Notes under the pieces: model-generated
Told to the model about the DNA's origin: nothing
What the model saw: only the letters and a program-made list of their open reading frames with translations
Database searches by the model: none
Origin: Flavobacteriales bacterium
GTDB lineage: Bacteria; Bacteroidota; Bacteroidia; Flavobacteriales; Flavobacteriaceae
DNA length: 64,000 nucleotides
Assembly (NCBI GenBank): GCA_011524905.1
Contig: WTJI01000022.1
Coordinates: 1-64,000 of the forward strand
Reading direction: 5' to 3'
Position numbers and translations under genes: made by a program
Shown: piece by piece, positions 10,146 through 19,480 of the stretch
Layout of the letters: the number at the start of each line of letters is the position of its first letter
Numbering within the stretch: the first letter of the stretch is position 1

Positions 10146-10847
10146 ATGAGTGATAAAGAAACCAAACCGCAAGTCTTTATCAGCTTTTTTCGTTTTAGAA
10201 AAAACAAGTTCTGGGCTTTCAAGCAAATGCTTTTGGGGCCTGTTGCCTTATCAAAACAATCCAACTTGACATTTTTTAAATTTTTGGGAACTGGTGGCGG
10301 TGCTGGTTTTAGTCTGCGACCTGACTTTGGTACCTATGCTATCTTGACGGTTTGGCGTTCACCTATTGCTTTTGATCGTTTCCAAAAAGAAAATACTTAT
10401 TGGCAAAGTTATCTTTCCAAAGCATCTAAAGTAAGAACCTTGGGTTTAATACCAGTACATAGTCACGGATTGTGGAGCGGTGTTAACCCATTTGAACCTT
10501 TTCAAGTACCTACTTATCCAATCACAGAAGAGCGGGTTGCCGTTTTAACAAGAGCAACATTGCACTGGAATCGTCTGATTTCTTTTTGGCGGGCAGTCCC
10601 AAAAGCAGCAAAAACAATTGAAACGGCAAAAGGAGTTCTATTTTACAAAGGGGTTGGTGAATGGCCATGGATTCAACAAGCTACAGTCAGTATTTGGGAG
10701 AGTTTTCAAGCTGTTAATCAGTTTGCTTATCAGCACAAAGGCCATGCAGAGATTGTACGTAAAACCCGGCAGCAAAAATGGTATAAGGAGGATCTTTTTT
10801 CTAGATTTGTTGTGTATTCCGATACAGAATTTCAAGAACTAAATTAG
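10146..10847 (+). CDS. CrtA-related (spheroidene monooxygenase-like) acyclic carotenoid oxygenase/hydroxylase
   Basis: LGTGGGAGFSLRPDFGTYAILTVWRSPIAFDRF and GLWSGVNPFEPF motifs; operon with crtD and cruF. Confidence 0.82.
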   Translation: MSDKETKPQVFISFFRFRKNKFWAFKQMLLGPVALSKQSNLTFFKFLGTGGGAGFSLRPDFGTYAILTVWRSPIAFDRFQKENTYWQSYLSKASKVRTLGLIPVHSHGLWSGVNPFEPFQVPTYPITEERVAVLTRATLHWNRLISFWRAVPKAAKTIETAKGVLFYKGVGEWPWIQQATVSIWESFQAVNQFAYQHKGHAEIVRKTRQQKWYKEDLFSRFVVYSDTEFQELN

Positions 10848-12319
10848 TGAGTAAAGCAATTGTTATTGGTGCTGGCATTGGTGGTATAGCAGCAAGCATT
10901 CGGCTAGCTATTAAGGGATACCAGGTTGATGTGTATGAGAAAAATTCATATCCTGGCGGTAAACTTTCTGCCTTTTCTTTAGGTGATTATCGGTTTGATG
11001 CAGGCCCATCACTATTTACTATGCCTCATTTTGTAACAGAACTTTTTGAGTTGGCTGGTGAAAATCCGGCTGATTTTTTTGAGTACAAGAAAAAAGAAGT
11101 TAACTGTGAATATTTTTGGGAGGACGGAACACGCTTGACCGCTTATGCAGACCGTGAAAAATTTTCCCAATCGGTGGCGTCTCAGCTAAATGTTCCAGTC
11201 CAAAACATCAAAAATTACCTAGAAAATGCGCAAACTAAATATGAATTAACAGCTCCTTTATTCCTCAAACGATCACTTCACCGAATGCAAACCTACTTGA
11301 ACAAAGAAACACTACGTGCTATTGCTAATCTGGCTAAACTCGAATTGTTTCAGAGTCTCCACCAGGTCAATACACAACAGCTAAAAAACCCTTATTTGAT
11401 ACAGTTTTTTGACCGTTTTGCTACCTATAATGGCTCAGATCCTTACCAGACCTCGGGCATAATGAGTTTGGTGCAACATTTAGAAGAACACTATGGCACT
11501 TTTATCCCTAAAAAGGGGATGGTAGATATAACGGTAAGTTTGGTTAAATTGGCCCAGCGATTAGGTGTTCAATTTCATTACGATCAAAAAATAAAACGGA
11601 TTATTGTTGATGGAAAAAGCTGTAAAGGGATTGAAACCCAAGATCAAACGATCACTTCAGACATAGTTGTGAGCAACATGGACGTGGTTCCAACATACCA
11701 TCATTTACTAAGAGGGCATAAGGCACCCAATACGTATTTGAAACAAGAAAGATCCAGCTCAGCGTTAATTTTTTATTGGGGGATACAGCATTCCTTTCCA
11801 CAGTTGGACTTGCATAATATTTTCTTTTCTAAAGCTTATAAGGAGGAATTTCAAGCTATATTCAAAGAAAAGACAGTAGGTACAGATCCCACTGTTTATG
11901 TAAATATTACATCAAAAGAAGTACCAGAAGATGCCCCTTCAGGCTGTGAGAATTGGTTTGTAATGATCAACGCACCAGCAGATTACAGGCAAGACTGGGA
12001 GGCATTAGTTCGTCAGACAAGAAGGTTAGTTATCAAAAAACTAAATGCTATTTTGAACTGTGATCTAGACACTCTTATCGTTGAAGAGACCTATCTTTCA
12101 CCCCCCTTGATTGCAGCAAAAACAGCATCTTTTAAAGGCGCATTGTATGGTTCTTCTAGTAACAGTCGTATGAGTGCTTTTTTGCGGCATCCTAACTTTT
12201 CGCGCACTATAAATAATCTATATTTTTGTGGTGGTAGTGTTCATCCAGGTGGGGGCATACCCCTTTGCTTGCTTTCTGCAAAAATCACTGCTGACATGAT
12301 ACCTACTGTCCATGCTTAA
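10847..12319 (+). CDS. crtD: Carotenoid desaturase (CrtI/CrtD family, probable C-3',4' desaturase)
   Basis: GAGIGGIAASIRLAIKGYQVDVYEKNSYPGGKLSAF; C-terminal LYFCGGSVHPGGGIPLCLLSAK; GTG start overlaps the crtA-like stop by 1 nt. Confidence 0.82.
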   Translation: MSKAIVIGAGIGGIAASIRLAIKGYQVDVYEKNSYPGGKLSAFSLGDYRFDAGPSLFTMPHFVTELFELAGENPADFFEYKKKEVNCEYFWEDGTRLTAYADREKFSQSVASQLNVPVQNIKNYLENAQTKYELTAPLFLKRSLHRMQTYLNKETLRAIANLAKLELFQSLHQVNTQQLKNPYLIQFFDRFATYNGSDPYQTSGIMSLVQHLEEHYGTFIPKKGMVDITVSLVKLAQRLGVQFHYDQKIKRIIVDGKSCKGIETQDQTITSDIVVSNMDVVPTYHHLLRGHKAPNTYLKQERSSSALIFYWGIQHSFPQLDLHNIFFSKAYKEEFQAIFKEKTVGTDPTVYVNITSKEVPEDAPSGCENWFVMINAPADYRQDWEALVRQTRRLVIKKLNAILNCDLDTLIVEETYLSPPLIAAKTASFKGALYGSSSNSRMSAFLRHPNFSRTINNLYFCGGSVHPGGGIPLCLLSAKITADMIPTVHA

Positions 12320-12968
12320 ATCTATACCAATAAATATCTATACTTTGTCAATTGGTATGATTTGGTTGTTCCATGTCTCAGGAATTTTAGGAATTATTTA
12401 TGGAAACGCGCAGTGGTTTGTAGAGGCAACGCCCATCAATTTAGGACTTTCTTTTGTATTACTTTTAATCCAAGGTCGGGCGGAGCTAAAGTTTTTTGGG
12501 GTTGCCTTGTTATGCTTTGTTGTTGGGATGGGTGCCGAGTGGTTAGGCGTTAATAGAGGACTTATTTTTGGACAATACCAATATGGGGCCATGTTAGGGC
12601 CCAAATTTATGGGGGTACCATGGTTGATTGGTGCCAATTGGGTTATCGTTGTTTTTTGCACCGGAATGATAGCCAAAGGGATTTCTCAAAGCTACTGGGT
12701 AAGAGCCATCGGTGCTACTGCTTTGATGCTTTTCTTAGATGCCTTGATAGAGCCAATTGCCCCTGTTTTAGATTTTTGGACTTTTGAAGGAGGGCTAGCA
12801 CCCTTACAAAACTATATGGGTTGGTTTGCTGTTGCATTTCCTCTACAATTGGTTTTTCACTTTTCTAAGCTTCGTTCTGGAGGTTGGTTTTTCCAAAATT
12901 TGTATTTGTTGCAAGTCTTGTTTTTTACCATTCTTCTACTTCGGTTAAATAGTCTACCCAATTTATAA
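12312..12968 (+). CDS. cruF: CruF-type carotenoid 1,2-hydratase (DUF422 family)
   Basis: Multi-TM protein with GAEWLGVNRGLIFGQYQYGAMLGPKFMGVPWLIGANW; overlaps crtD by 8 nt. Confidence 0.85.
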   Translation: MLKSIPINIYTLSIGMIWLFHVSGILGIIYGNAQWFVEATPINLGLSFVLLLIQGRAELKFFGVALLCFVVGMGAEWLGVNRGLIFGQYQYGAMLGPKFMGVPWLIGANWVIVVFCTGMIAKGISQSYWVRAIGATALMLFLDALIEPIAPVLDFWTFEGGLAPLQNYMGWFAVAFPLQLVFHFSKLRSGGWFFQNLYLLQVLFFTILLLRLNSLPNL

Positions 12969-12990
12969 TACGAAGCTGTAATTTAGCAAT

Positions 12991-13497
12991 ATGTTAAAAC
13001 GTTCGACTTGCTGGCTCTATCTTCTATTAATCAGTTGTCAAAGCGCACCCCAAAAAATGCTTGTTGACCAGCCTAGCAGCACGGAGACCATTACAATCGA
13101 TTATCAAAAAAGCATACCCGAGTTGGTCAAAGTTCCTGATTCTTTCTATGAAAAAATGGAGATGGACGAGTGGGAAAAACTAACCCGCTGGTGTGGTCAA
13201 TTTGAAGATTTATCTAAAATGAATAGTAAAGGAATTGGACTTTTTATCAATGGTCTTTCGTTTCAAACAAGAGTATTTTACAAATCTGACTTTCCAGAAG
13301 TGTTTGATATATATCCAGTACGCAGTCGCTTAAAAGTTATTCTGATGCAAGCACAAAAAGCCAAATTCTACGCAGAAACAGAACAATACGATAAATTAGA
13401 TGGTGCTTTAGATACCCTTTATCAGCACTACAACACTTTTTTGAGAAGAATTCTTAGTATGGCGGAGGAAACATCATTGGAAGTCGAGACAGATTAG
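12991..13497 (+). CDS. Hypothetical lipoprotein
   Basis: Signal sequence with lipobox-like LLLISCQS. Confidence 0.6.
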   Translation: MLKRSTCWLYLLLISCQSAPQKMLVDQPSSTETITIDYQKSIPELVKVPDSFYEKMEMDEWEKLTRWCGQFEDLSKMNSKGIGLFINGLSFQTRVFYKSDFPEVFDIYPVRSRLKVILMQAQKAKFYAETEQYDKLDGALDTLYQHYNTFLRRILSMAEETSLEVETD

Positions 13498-13961
13498 CTC
13501 CAAAATTTTGTTTTGGCTTCTTTTTTTTCTTGGATCTTTTGTAGATATAATCCAGCCTCTTGTATTGCATTTAAAAGGGGTTGAATAATAATACCATCAT
13601 TTTCAGGGCGCTCGATTAATTCTAATATTTCAGTATCTATTTCTGCACATTTTTCAAGGGAAGAAGACTTTGTATGCTGCTGTAATGAAGTAACAAATCT
13701 TTGTTCTATTTGAACCCCAGCCAATTGAAAAGGCTCTTTTTCTTCATATTTTGCACGTACTTGAAGTTCTAAATCTTGAAAAAAATGATGCCGTAATCTT
13801 GCTTGGCGATGCAAAAATCGTTGTACTTCTGTAGGATGTTGACCGTCAGCTGTTTTTAAATATTCAAGCTTTGAACTTTTTAACAAGCCCATTACTCGAA
13901 TCCAATGCTTCAATGTAAGCTTCTCAGTCATAACTAATTGTAAATTTAAGTTATTTATCAA
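13494..13961 (-). CDS. Hypothetical protein
   Basis: 155-aa ORF with plausible composition, filling the gap between convergent/divergent neighbours; no family recognised. Confidence 0.55.
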   Translation of the reverse strand: MINNLNLQLVMTEKLTLKHWIRVMGLLKSSKLEYLKTADGQHPTEVQRFLHRQARLRHHFFQDLELQVRAKYEEKEPFQLAGVQIEQRFVTSLQQHTKSSSLEKCAEIDTEILELIERPENDGIIIQPLLNAIQEAGLYLQKIQEKKEAKTKFWS

Positions 13962-13981
13962 CTGAGGGGTAGACTTTTTGT

Positions 13982-14818
13982 TTAATCTATCAACAATTTT
14001 TCAACTTCAAATTTAAAATCATATTGATCAGTAAAGAGTTGACTGCTAACCTGCTTTGCCCCATCTCCCGACGATAAGAATCGTGGAAGCCTGATATTCC
14101 ATTGCTTGGCTAGAGTGGTGTAGTACTTTTCTTTACAGGGGTGGTAAGGGCTAACCAAATTGAAAATGGACTTATGAAAAGGTTTTTGGATACATTGTAC
14201 CAATGCATTAACAGCATCAATCTGATGAATAAGATTGATGGGAGAATTTCCTTGGGGGATACTTTCTTTTTTACTGAGTATATGTAATGGATGCCTGTCC
14301 TCACCAATTAACCCACCCAACCTCACGATGGTGAGTGTTTTGTGGAAATGCTTTAAAAGTAGTTTCTCTGTAGCCAAAATTTGCTTGCCACTTTGTGTCG
14401 TAGGTTCGGTTGGGCTTGTTTCATTAATGATACCAGTCAGATCACCATATACAGAAATACTACTGGTATATAAAATATGCTTGATTTTTGCATTGCTTAG
14501 GTAGGGGATTAGTATTTCCATTTTTTGCAGAAAGTTGCTGTTCGGATTTTTGCGAAGTCCTGGTGGTAAACAAATACAAAGTACATCTAAGTGATCAAAA
14601 AAGTGATATTGGTCACGCATTTCGGAATTTCCTACATTTAATTTATAACCTTGAATCCCATTTTCTTCCAAAAAAGCAACTCCTTGCTCAGACCTACGAC
14701 TCCCTCGAACCGAATATCCTAAATCCAATAACTTTTTGGCCAGTGGCATACCTAGCCAGCCACAGCCCAGCACCCCAACAGTCAAATCATTATTTTGTGA
14801 ATATGAACTATTATGCAT
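13982..14818 (-). CDS. NAD(P)-dependent epimerase/dehydratase (YeeZ-like extended SDR)
   Basis: GVLGCGWLGMPLAKKLLDLGYSVRGSRRS Rossmann motif; YTSSISVYGD; VRLGGLIGEDRHPL. Confidence 0.82.
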   Translation of the reverse strand: MHNSSYSQNNDLTVGVLGCGWLGMPLAKKLLDLGYSVRGSRRSEQGVAFLEENGIQGYKLNVGNSEMRDQYHFFDHLDVLCICLPPGLRKNPNSNFLQKMEILIPYLSNAKIKHILYTSSISVYGDLTGIINETSPTEPTTQSGKQILATEKLLLKHFHKTLTIVRLGGLIGEDRHPLHILSKKESIPQGNSPINLIHQIDAVNALVQCIQKPFHKSIFNLVSPYHPCKEKYYTTLAKQWNIRLPRFLSSGDGAKQVSSQLFTDQYDFKFEVEKLLID

Positions 14819-14901
14819 CTATATTTTGTTGAATTATTAAAAAAAACACCGATTGCTCACGATAATAATGTATATTAATAAAATTGTTTAAAGTAGAAAG
14901 T

Positions 14902-15369
14902 ATGGCAGTTAAAAGTTTTCAAGGAGAAAGAGCCAAAAAGACAGCTCATAAACCAACGCAACTGTTGGTAAAAGATATTATGTGTCAAAACTTGATAGTT
15001 TTTCATCCAGATCAGTCAATACACGAAGTAATGCAAAATTTCATTAAATATCGTATTTCAGGGGGACCAGTAATAAACGATACAGGTAAATTGATTGGTG
15101 TGATATCAGAGGCAGATTGTATGAAAGAAATATCAGAAAGTCGTTACTTCAATATGCCTATACTGGATAAGTCTGTTCGTAATTTTATGACCAGTCCTGT
15201 TGATACCATTGATGCATCTAAAAGTATTTTTGAAGCGGCATCTTTATTCTCAAAAACGAGTCGCCGCCGCTATCCAGTGATGGAACGCGGTAGATTGGTT
15301 GGTCAAATAAGTAGAAAAGATGTTGTATTGGCTGCTTTGAACCTTAAAAGTAGCACTTGGCGCCGCTAA
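14902..15369 (+). CDS. CBS-domain protein
   Basis: Two CBS repeats (VKDIMCQNLIVFHPDQSIHEVMQNF; VRNFMTSPVDTIDASKSIFEAASLF); internal ATG preferred to the upstream TTG. Confidence 0.85.
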   Translation: MAVKSFQGERAKKTAHKPTQLLVKDIMCQNLIVFHPDQSIHEVMQNFIKYRISGGPVINDTGKLIGVISEADCMKEISESRYFNMPILDKSVRNFMTSPVDTIDASKSIFEAASLFSKTSRRRYPVMERGRLVGQISRKDVVLAALNLKSSTWRR

Positions 15370-16268
15370 ACAAATAATTCATAGGCGGTTCGATAGGTGT
15401 TAGCATGTGCTTCAATAATTATTTTCAGCGACTCTGAATACCCTCCACCCATACTGCATTGTATTGGAATTTGACGATCAGAGCAGGCCTGCATAACCAA
15501 GCGATCCCTTTCTTTACAACCCGCTAGAGTCAAACCCAACCGGCCTAACTTATCAGTAGCCAAGACATCAACACCAGCCAAATAAAAAACAAAATCAGGT
15601 TGATGTGTATCCAATAACTCAGGAAGTACGTTACTTAAAACATCTAAATATGTGGCATCATTTGTGCCATCTGGCAACGCAATATCCCAATCGCTTTGTT
15701 CTTTTCTAAAGGGATAATTCTTTTCCCCATGCATGGAAAAAGTAAAAACCCGCGATTCTGATTGAAATATCTCAGCAGTTCCATTCCCTTGGTGTACATC
15801 CAAGTCTATGATAACGATTTTTTTTGCGATATCTTTATTAAGTAAATATCGAGCTGCAATAGCCTGATCATTGAGAAGGCAAAAAGCTTCTCCCCGATCG
15901 CTAAAAGCATGGTGGGTTCCGCCAGCAATGTTAAAGGCAATTTGTTTTTTGAGAGCTTGATGGCAACACCAAATGGTTCCCCCGGCTATTATAAACTCAC
16001 GTTTTATAAGTTGTGTACTTAACGGAAAACCAATTTGACGGACTTCTGTTTTGGTTAATGCTTCTTCTCGTAATCGATTGACATAATCCCTATCGTGGAC
16101 AGCTGTAACGGCATCCTCTGGAGCCATTGAGGGGCTGAAAAAACTAGCATTATCACAAATCCCCTCATGGATTAATTGTTTGGGAAGTAGTTCGTATTTC
16201 TCCATGGGAAAACGATGCCGCTCGGGCAAGGGCAGGCGATAAATGGGGTCAAAAGCTATTGCCAACAA
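15366..16268 (-). CDS. Histone deacetylase / acetoin-utilisation family deacetylase
   Basis: FNIAGGTHHAFSDRGEAFCLLNDQAIAARYL; VIIDLDVHQGNGTAEIF; YLAGVDVLATDKLG. Confidence 0.9.
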   Translation of the reverse strand: MLAIAFDPIYRLPLPERHRFPMEKYELLPKQLIHEGICDNASFFSPSMAPEDAVTAVHDRDYVNRLREEALTKTEVRQIGFPLSTQLIKREFIIAGGTIWCCHQALKKQIAFNIAGGTHHAFSDRGEAFCLLNDQAIAARYLLNKDIAKKIVIIDLDVHQGNGTAEIFQSESRVFTFSMHGEKNYPFRKEQSDWDIALPDGTNDATYLDVLSNVLPELLDTHQPDFVFYLAGVDVLATDKLGRLGLTLAGCKERDRLVMQACSDRQIPIQCSMGGGYSESLKIIIEAHANTYRTAYELFV

Positions 16269-16271
16269 AAC

Positions 16272-18323
16272 CTAACTAATTGGTGCACCTGGATTGGTAT
16301 CAGATTCTGGACCCACAAAGATAAGGTTTCCACTTTCGTCTTCAGCTAAGAGTAACATCCCCTGACTTTCGACACCTCTAATTTTTCTAGGTGCCAAATT
16401 GACTAAAACCGCCACCTGTTTTCCGATGACTTCATCTGGCGAATAGTGTTGAGCAATACCCGAGAGGATGGTGCGTACTTCACTGCCTATATTCACCTCA
16501 AATTGTAAAAGTTTATCAGTTTTTGGCACTTTTTGAGCAGCTATTATCTGACCTACTCGAAGTTCCATTTGTTGGAAGCTGTCAAAGTCAATTAAATCTT
16601 TGTCGTTGGAAATTCCCTTACTTTCCATTGTCTGTTTTGTTTGGTGGAGTTTCTCTAATTGTTTAGCAATAGCGCTATCTTCAACTTTTTCAAATAGTAG
16701 ACCTGGGGATTCAATACGATGTCCCTCTGCGACAATAGGTGTATAGATTTTATTGTGGGCTTCCCAGTCGGTTAGTTGCAGGCCCAGACTTTTTTGTAAT
16801 TTTTGGGCTGTATGCGGAATAAATGGTTCGGCATAAATGGCTAGGTAAGCAGTGATTTGTATGGCTGTGTGCAGAATGGCTTCAACACGATCGGGATCTG
16901 TTTTGATTTTTTTCCAAGGTTCTTCATCAGCCAAATACTTGTTGCCTACACGAGCCATTTGAAGGGTCAATTGACTGGCTTCTCTGAATTTATAAGCTGC
17001 AATAGCCGATTCGACTTTTTGAACTAAAACGGGTAATTCATTTAGTGTATCTTGGTCTGTTTCTGTCAGATGATTTGACGAAGGACAAAATCCATCATAA
17101 TACTTTTGTGTCAATACACACACCCGATTAACAAAGTTCCCAAAAATGGCAACCAGTTCGTTGTTGTTACGTGCCTGAAATTCTTTCCAAGTAAAGTCGT
17201 TGTCTTTGGTTTCTGGCGCATTGGCTGTCAAAACATATCGCAATACATCTTGTTGACCAGGAAAATCCTCTAAGTATTCATGTAACCATACAGCCCAATT
17301 TTTAGAAGTAGATATTTTTTGGCCTTCCAAATTCAAAAATTCATTGGCGGGAACGTTGTCTGGTAAAATATATTCACCATGAGCCTGAAGCATACTTGGG
17401 AATATGATGCAATGGAAAACAATATTGTCTTTGCCAATAAAATGAACCAATTGGGTATTCTGATCTTTCCAATATGGTTCCCAATCTATTCCTTTTTGAG
17501 CAGCCCATTCTTTGGTAGCTGATATATAACCAATGGGTGCATCGAACCAAACATAGAGTACCTTACCTTCCCCACCTTTCAACGGTACAGGAATCCCCCA
17601 GTCGAGGTCGCGTGTCACGGCACGAGCTTGTAAGCCTGTATCTACCCATGACTTAACTTGACCATAAACATTGGGTTTCCAATCTTTTTGTCTTTTGTCC
17701 AACACCCATTTTTTGATGAAGTGCTCATATTGGTCTAGTGGTAAGAACCAGTGTTTGGTTTTTTTAAGGATGGGTTGCGCTCCAGAAAGGGTTGATGCTG
17801 GTCGGATTAGGTCAGTAGCGTTCAACGATATACCACAGGCTTCACAAATATCTCCGTAGGCCTCAGGATGAGAGCAATGTGGACAAGTTCCTGTGACAAA
17901 ACGATCTGCCAGAAATTGTTGTGCTTCGGGATCATACAATTGTTCCGATGTTTTTTCTATGAAGGCTTGTTTTTCAGACAAAACTTTAAAAAAATCAGAT
18001 GCAGTTTTATGATGGATCGGCGCTGAAGTCCGAGAATAATTGTCGAATGAAATGCCGAAATCAGTGAAAGACTTACGAATGATTTGATCATATTTATCAA
18101 TGATTTCTTTTGGGCTTTTTCCCTCTTTTTTGGCTTTAATAGCAATCGCTACCCCATGCTCATCACTCCCACATATAAAAGCCACATCCTTACCTCGGGC
18201 TCTTAAATAACGGGCATAAATATCAGCAGGGACATAGACTCCAGCTAGATGCCCCACATGAACAGGTCCATTGGTGTAAGGTAGTGCTGCCGTTATTGTA
18301 TGTCTTTGATAGTTTTTTGCCAT
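16272..18323 (-). CDS. metG: Methionyl-tRNA synthetase
   Basis: [26 protein letters not shown] (HIGH-like), [11 protein letters not shown] (KMSKS-like), C-terminal tRNA-binding domain; start placed at MAKNYQRHT. Confidence 0.95.
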   Translation of the reverse strand: MAKNYQRHTITAALPYTNGPVHVGHLAGVYVPADIYARYLRARGKDVAFICGSDEHGVAIAIKAKKEGKSPKEIIDKYDQIIRKSFTDFGISFDNYSRTSAPIHHKTASDFFKVLSEKQAFIEKTSEQLYDPEAQQFLADRFVTGTCPHCSHPEAYGDICEACGISLNATDLIRPASTLSGAQPILKKTKHWFLPLDQYEHFIKKWVLDKRQKDWKPNVYGQVKSWVDTGLQARAVTRDLDWGIPVPLKGGEGKVLYVWFDAPIGYISATKEWAAQKGIDWEPYWKDQNTQLVHFIGKDNIVFHCIIFPSMLQAHGEYILPDNVPANEFLNLEGQKISTSKNWAVWLHEYLEDFPGQQDVLRYVLTANAPETKDNDFTWKEFQARNNNELVAIFGNFVNRVCVLTQKYYDGFCPSSNHLTETDQDTLNELPVLVQKVESAIAAYKFREASQLTLQMARVGNKYLADEEPWKKIKTDPDRVEAILHTAIQITAYLAIYAEPFIPHTAQKLQKSLGLQLTDWEAHNKIYTPIVAEGHRIESPGLLFEKVEDSAIAKQLEKLHQTKQTMESKGISNDKDLIDFDSFQQMELRVGQIIAAQKVPKTDKLLQFEVNIGSEVRTILSGIAQHYSPDEVIGKQVAVLVNLAPRKIRGVESQGMLLLAEDESGNLIFVGPESDTNPGAPIS

Positions 18324-18404
18324 ACCAAAAATTTGACCAAAAATAAGCATTTAAATAGGGGTCTTAACAAGAAATTCCTAACTTTCATAACACCAAACCT
18401 TACT

Positions 18405-18770
18405 ATGGAAAAACACGAATTGGGCAAAGCAGCCGAAAACCAAGCACTTATATATCTCAAAAACAAAGGGTATCACATATTACGACAAAACTTTCGCTAT
18501 CTCAAAGCTGAAGTTGATATCATCGCACAAATTCAACAGACCCTTGTCATTGTAGAAGTCAAAGCAAGATCCAATATTGCTTTTGGAGATCCTGAATCTT
18601 TTGTCAATAAAAAGAAAATCAGTTTGTTGGTCATGGCAGCAGACTATTTTGTTCAAGAACAGCAACTCGATGTAAATGTTCGTTTTGATATCATTGCACT
18701 CATTCCCAAGTCGGGAAAATGGCAAGTTAACCACATCAAGGATGCCTTCTACCCCTTCGATGGTTGTTAA
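18405..18770 (+). CDS. YraN/UPF0102 family endonuclease-like protein
   Basis: ELGKAAENQALIYLKNKGYHILRQNFRYLKAEVDIIAQ...VIVEVKAR; start moved to ATG at 18405. Confidence 0.88.
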   Translation: MEKHELGKAAENQALIYLKNKGYHILRQNFRYLKAEVDIIAQIQQTLVIVEVKARSNIAFGDPESFVNKKKISLLVMAADYFVQEQQLDVNVRFDIIALIPKSGKWQVNHIKDAFYPFDGC

Positions 18771-18797
18771 ATTTTTATAAAAATTGTGATGATATTG

Positions 18798-18805
18798 TAT
18801 ATTTG
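18798..18805 (+). promoter_or_regulatory. -7 element TATATTTG overlapping a perfect palindrome
   Basis: TATATTTG at 18798-18805; TTGTTGAAA-A-TTTCAACAA at 18803-18821. Confidence 0.55.
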
Positions 18806-18820
18806 TTGAAAATTTCAACA

Positions 18821-19480
18821 ATGAAAACCATAGCCTCTGAGGTGTTAGACTACATCAAAACCAAACCATTTTTGATGAGTGCTTTGTCACAAGGAATTAT
18901 CAATTTAACCTCTTTGGCTCGTGAGATTCAGCCAGATATAGAAAAGTCATTAAAAAAATCAGCCAAAAGCGGTGCGATTGTCATGGCTCTTAAACGTATT
19001 TCCGATAGTCAGGAGTTTTTATCAACCCATAAAATTGTGCGGGTACTAAAAAACTTGGGTGACATCACCGTCCGATCATCACTAGCAGACTACTGTTTTA
19101 AAGTTTCAGATTCTCTTTTATTGGCGCAGTCCCAATTTTTGAATCAAATAAAAAATGAGCCCAATGCTTTTTATACTTCTTCTCGTGGCGTTGGTGAGTG
19201 CAATATTATTGTGAGTCAAAACTTAGCCCCGATTGTTAATGATATTTTTCAAAGCGAAATTTGCTTAGATAAAGAAGAAAATCTCTCGGCCATTACGGTA
19301 AAATTGCCAACCGAAAACGTTCAGATTCCTGGGATTTATTATTTTATTTTTCAGCGTTTGTCTTGGGAAGGGGTCAATATCAAAGAAGTTATTTCTACCT
19401 CTAATGAATTTACCATACTTATGGATGAAGGCTCTGTTAATATTGCCTTCGAGGTTATCAAGAATCTGAAGTTGCTTTAG
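18821..19480 (+). CDS. Uncharacterised protein with C-terminal ACT/aspartokinase-like domain
   Basis: C-terminus VQIPGIYYFIFQRLSWEGVNIKEVISTSNEFTILMDE resembles ACT domains; start moved to MKTIASEV. Confidence 0.7.
   Translation: MKTIASEVLDYIKTKPFLMSALSQGIINLTSLAREIQPDIEKSLKKSAKSGAIVMALKRISDSQEFLSTHKIVRVLKNLGDITVRSSLADYCFKVSDSLLLAQSQFLNQIKNEPNAFYTSSRGVGECNIIVSQNLAPIVNDIFQSEICLDKEENLSAITVKLPTENVQIPGIYYFIFQRLSWEGVNIKEVISTSNEFTILMDEGSVNIAFEVIKNLKLL

Noticed and set aside
14488-14832. 114-aa plus-strand ORF opposite the SDR gene
   Set aside because: Antisense to a well-supported CDS with no family resemblance; likewise the other short antisense ORFs over mfd, dnaE, GH32 and lpxB.
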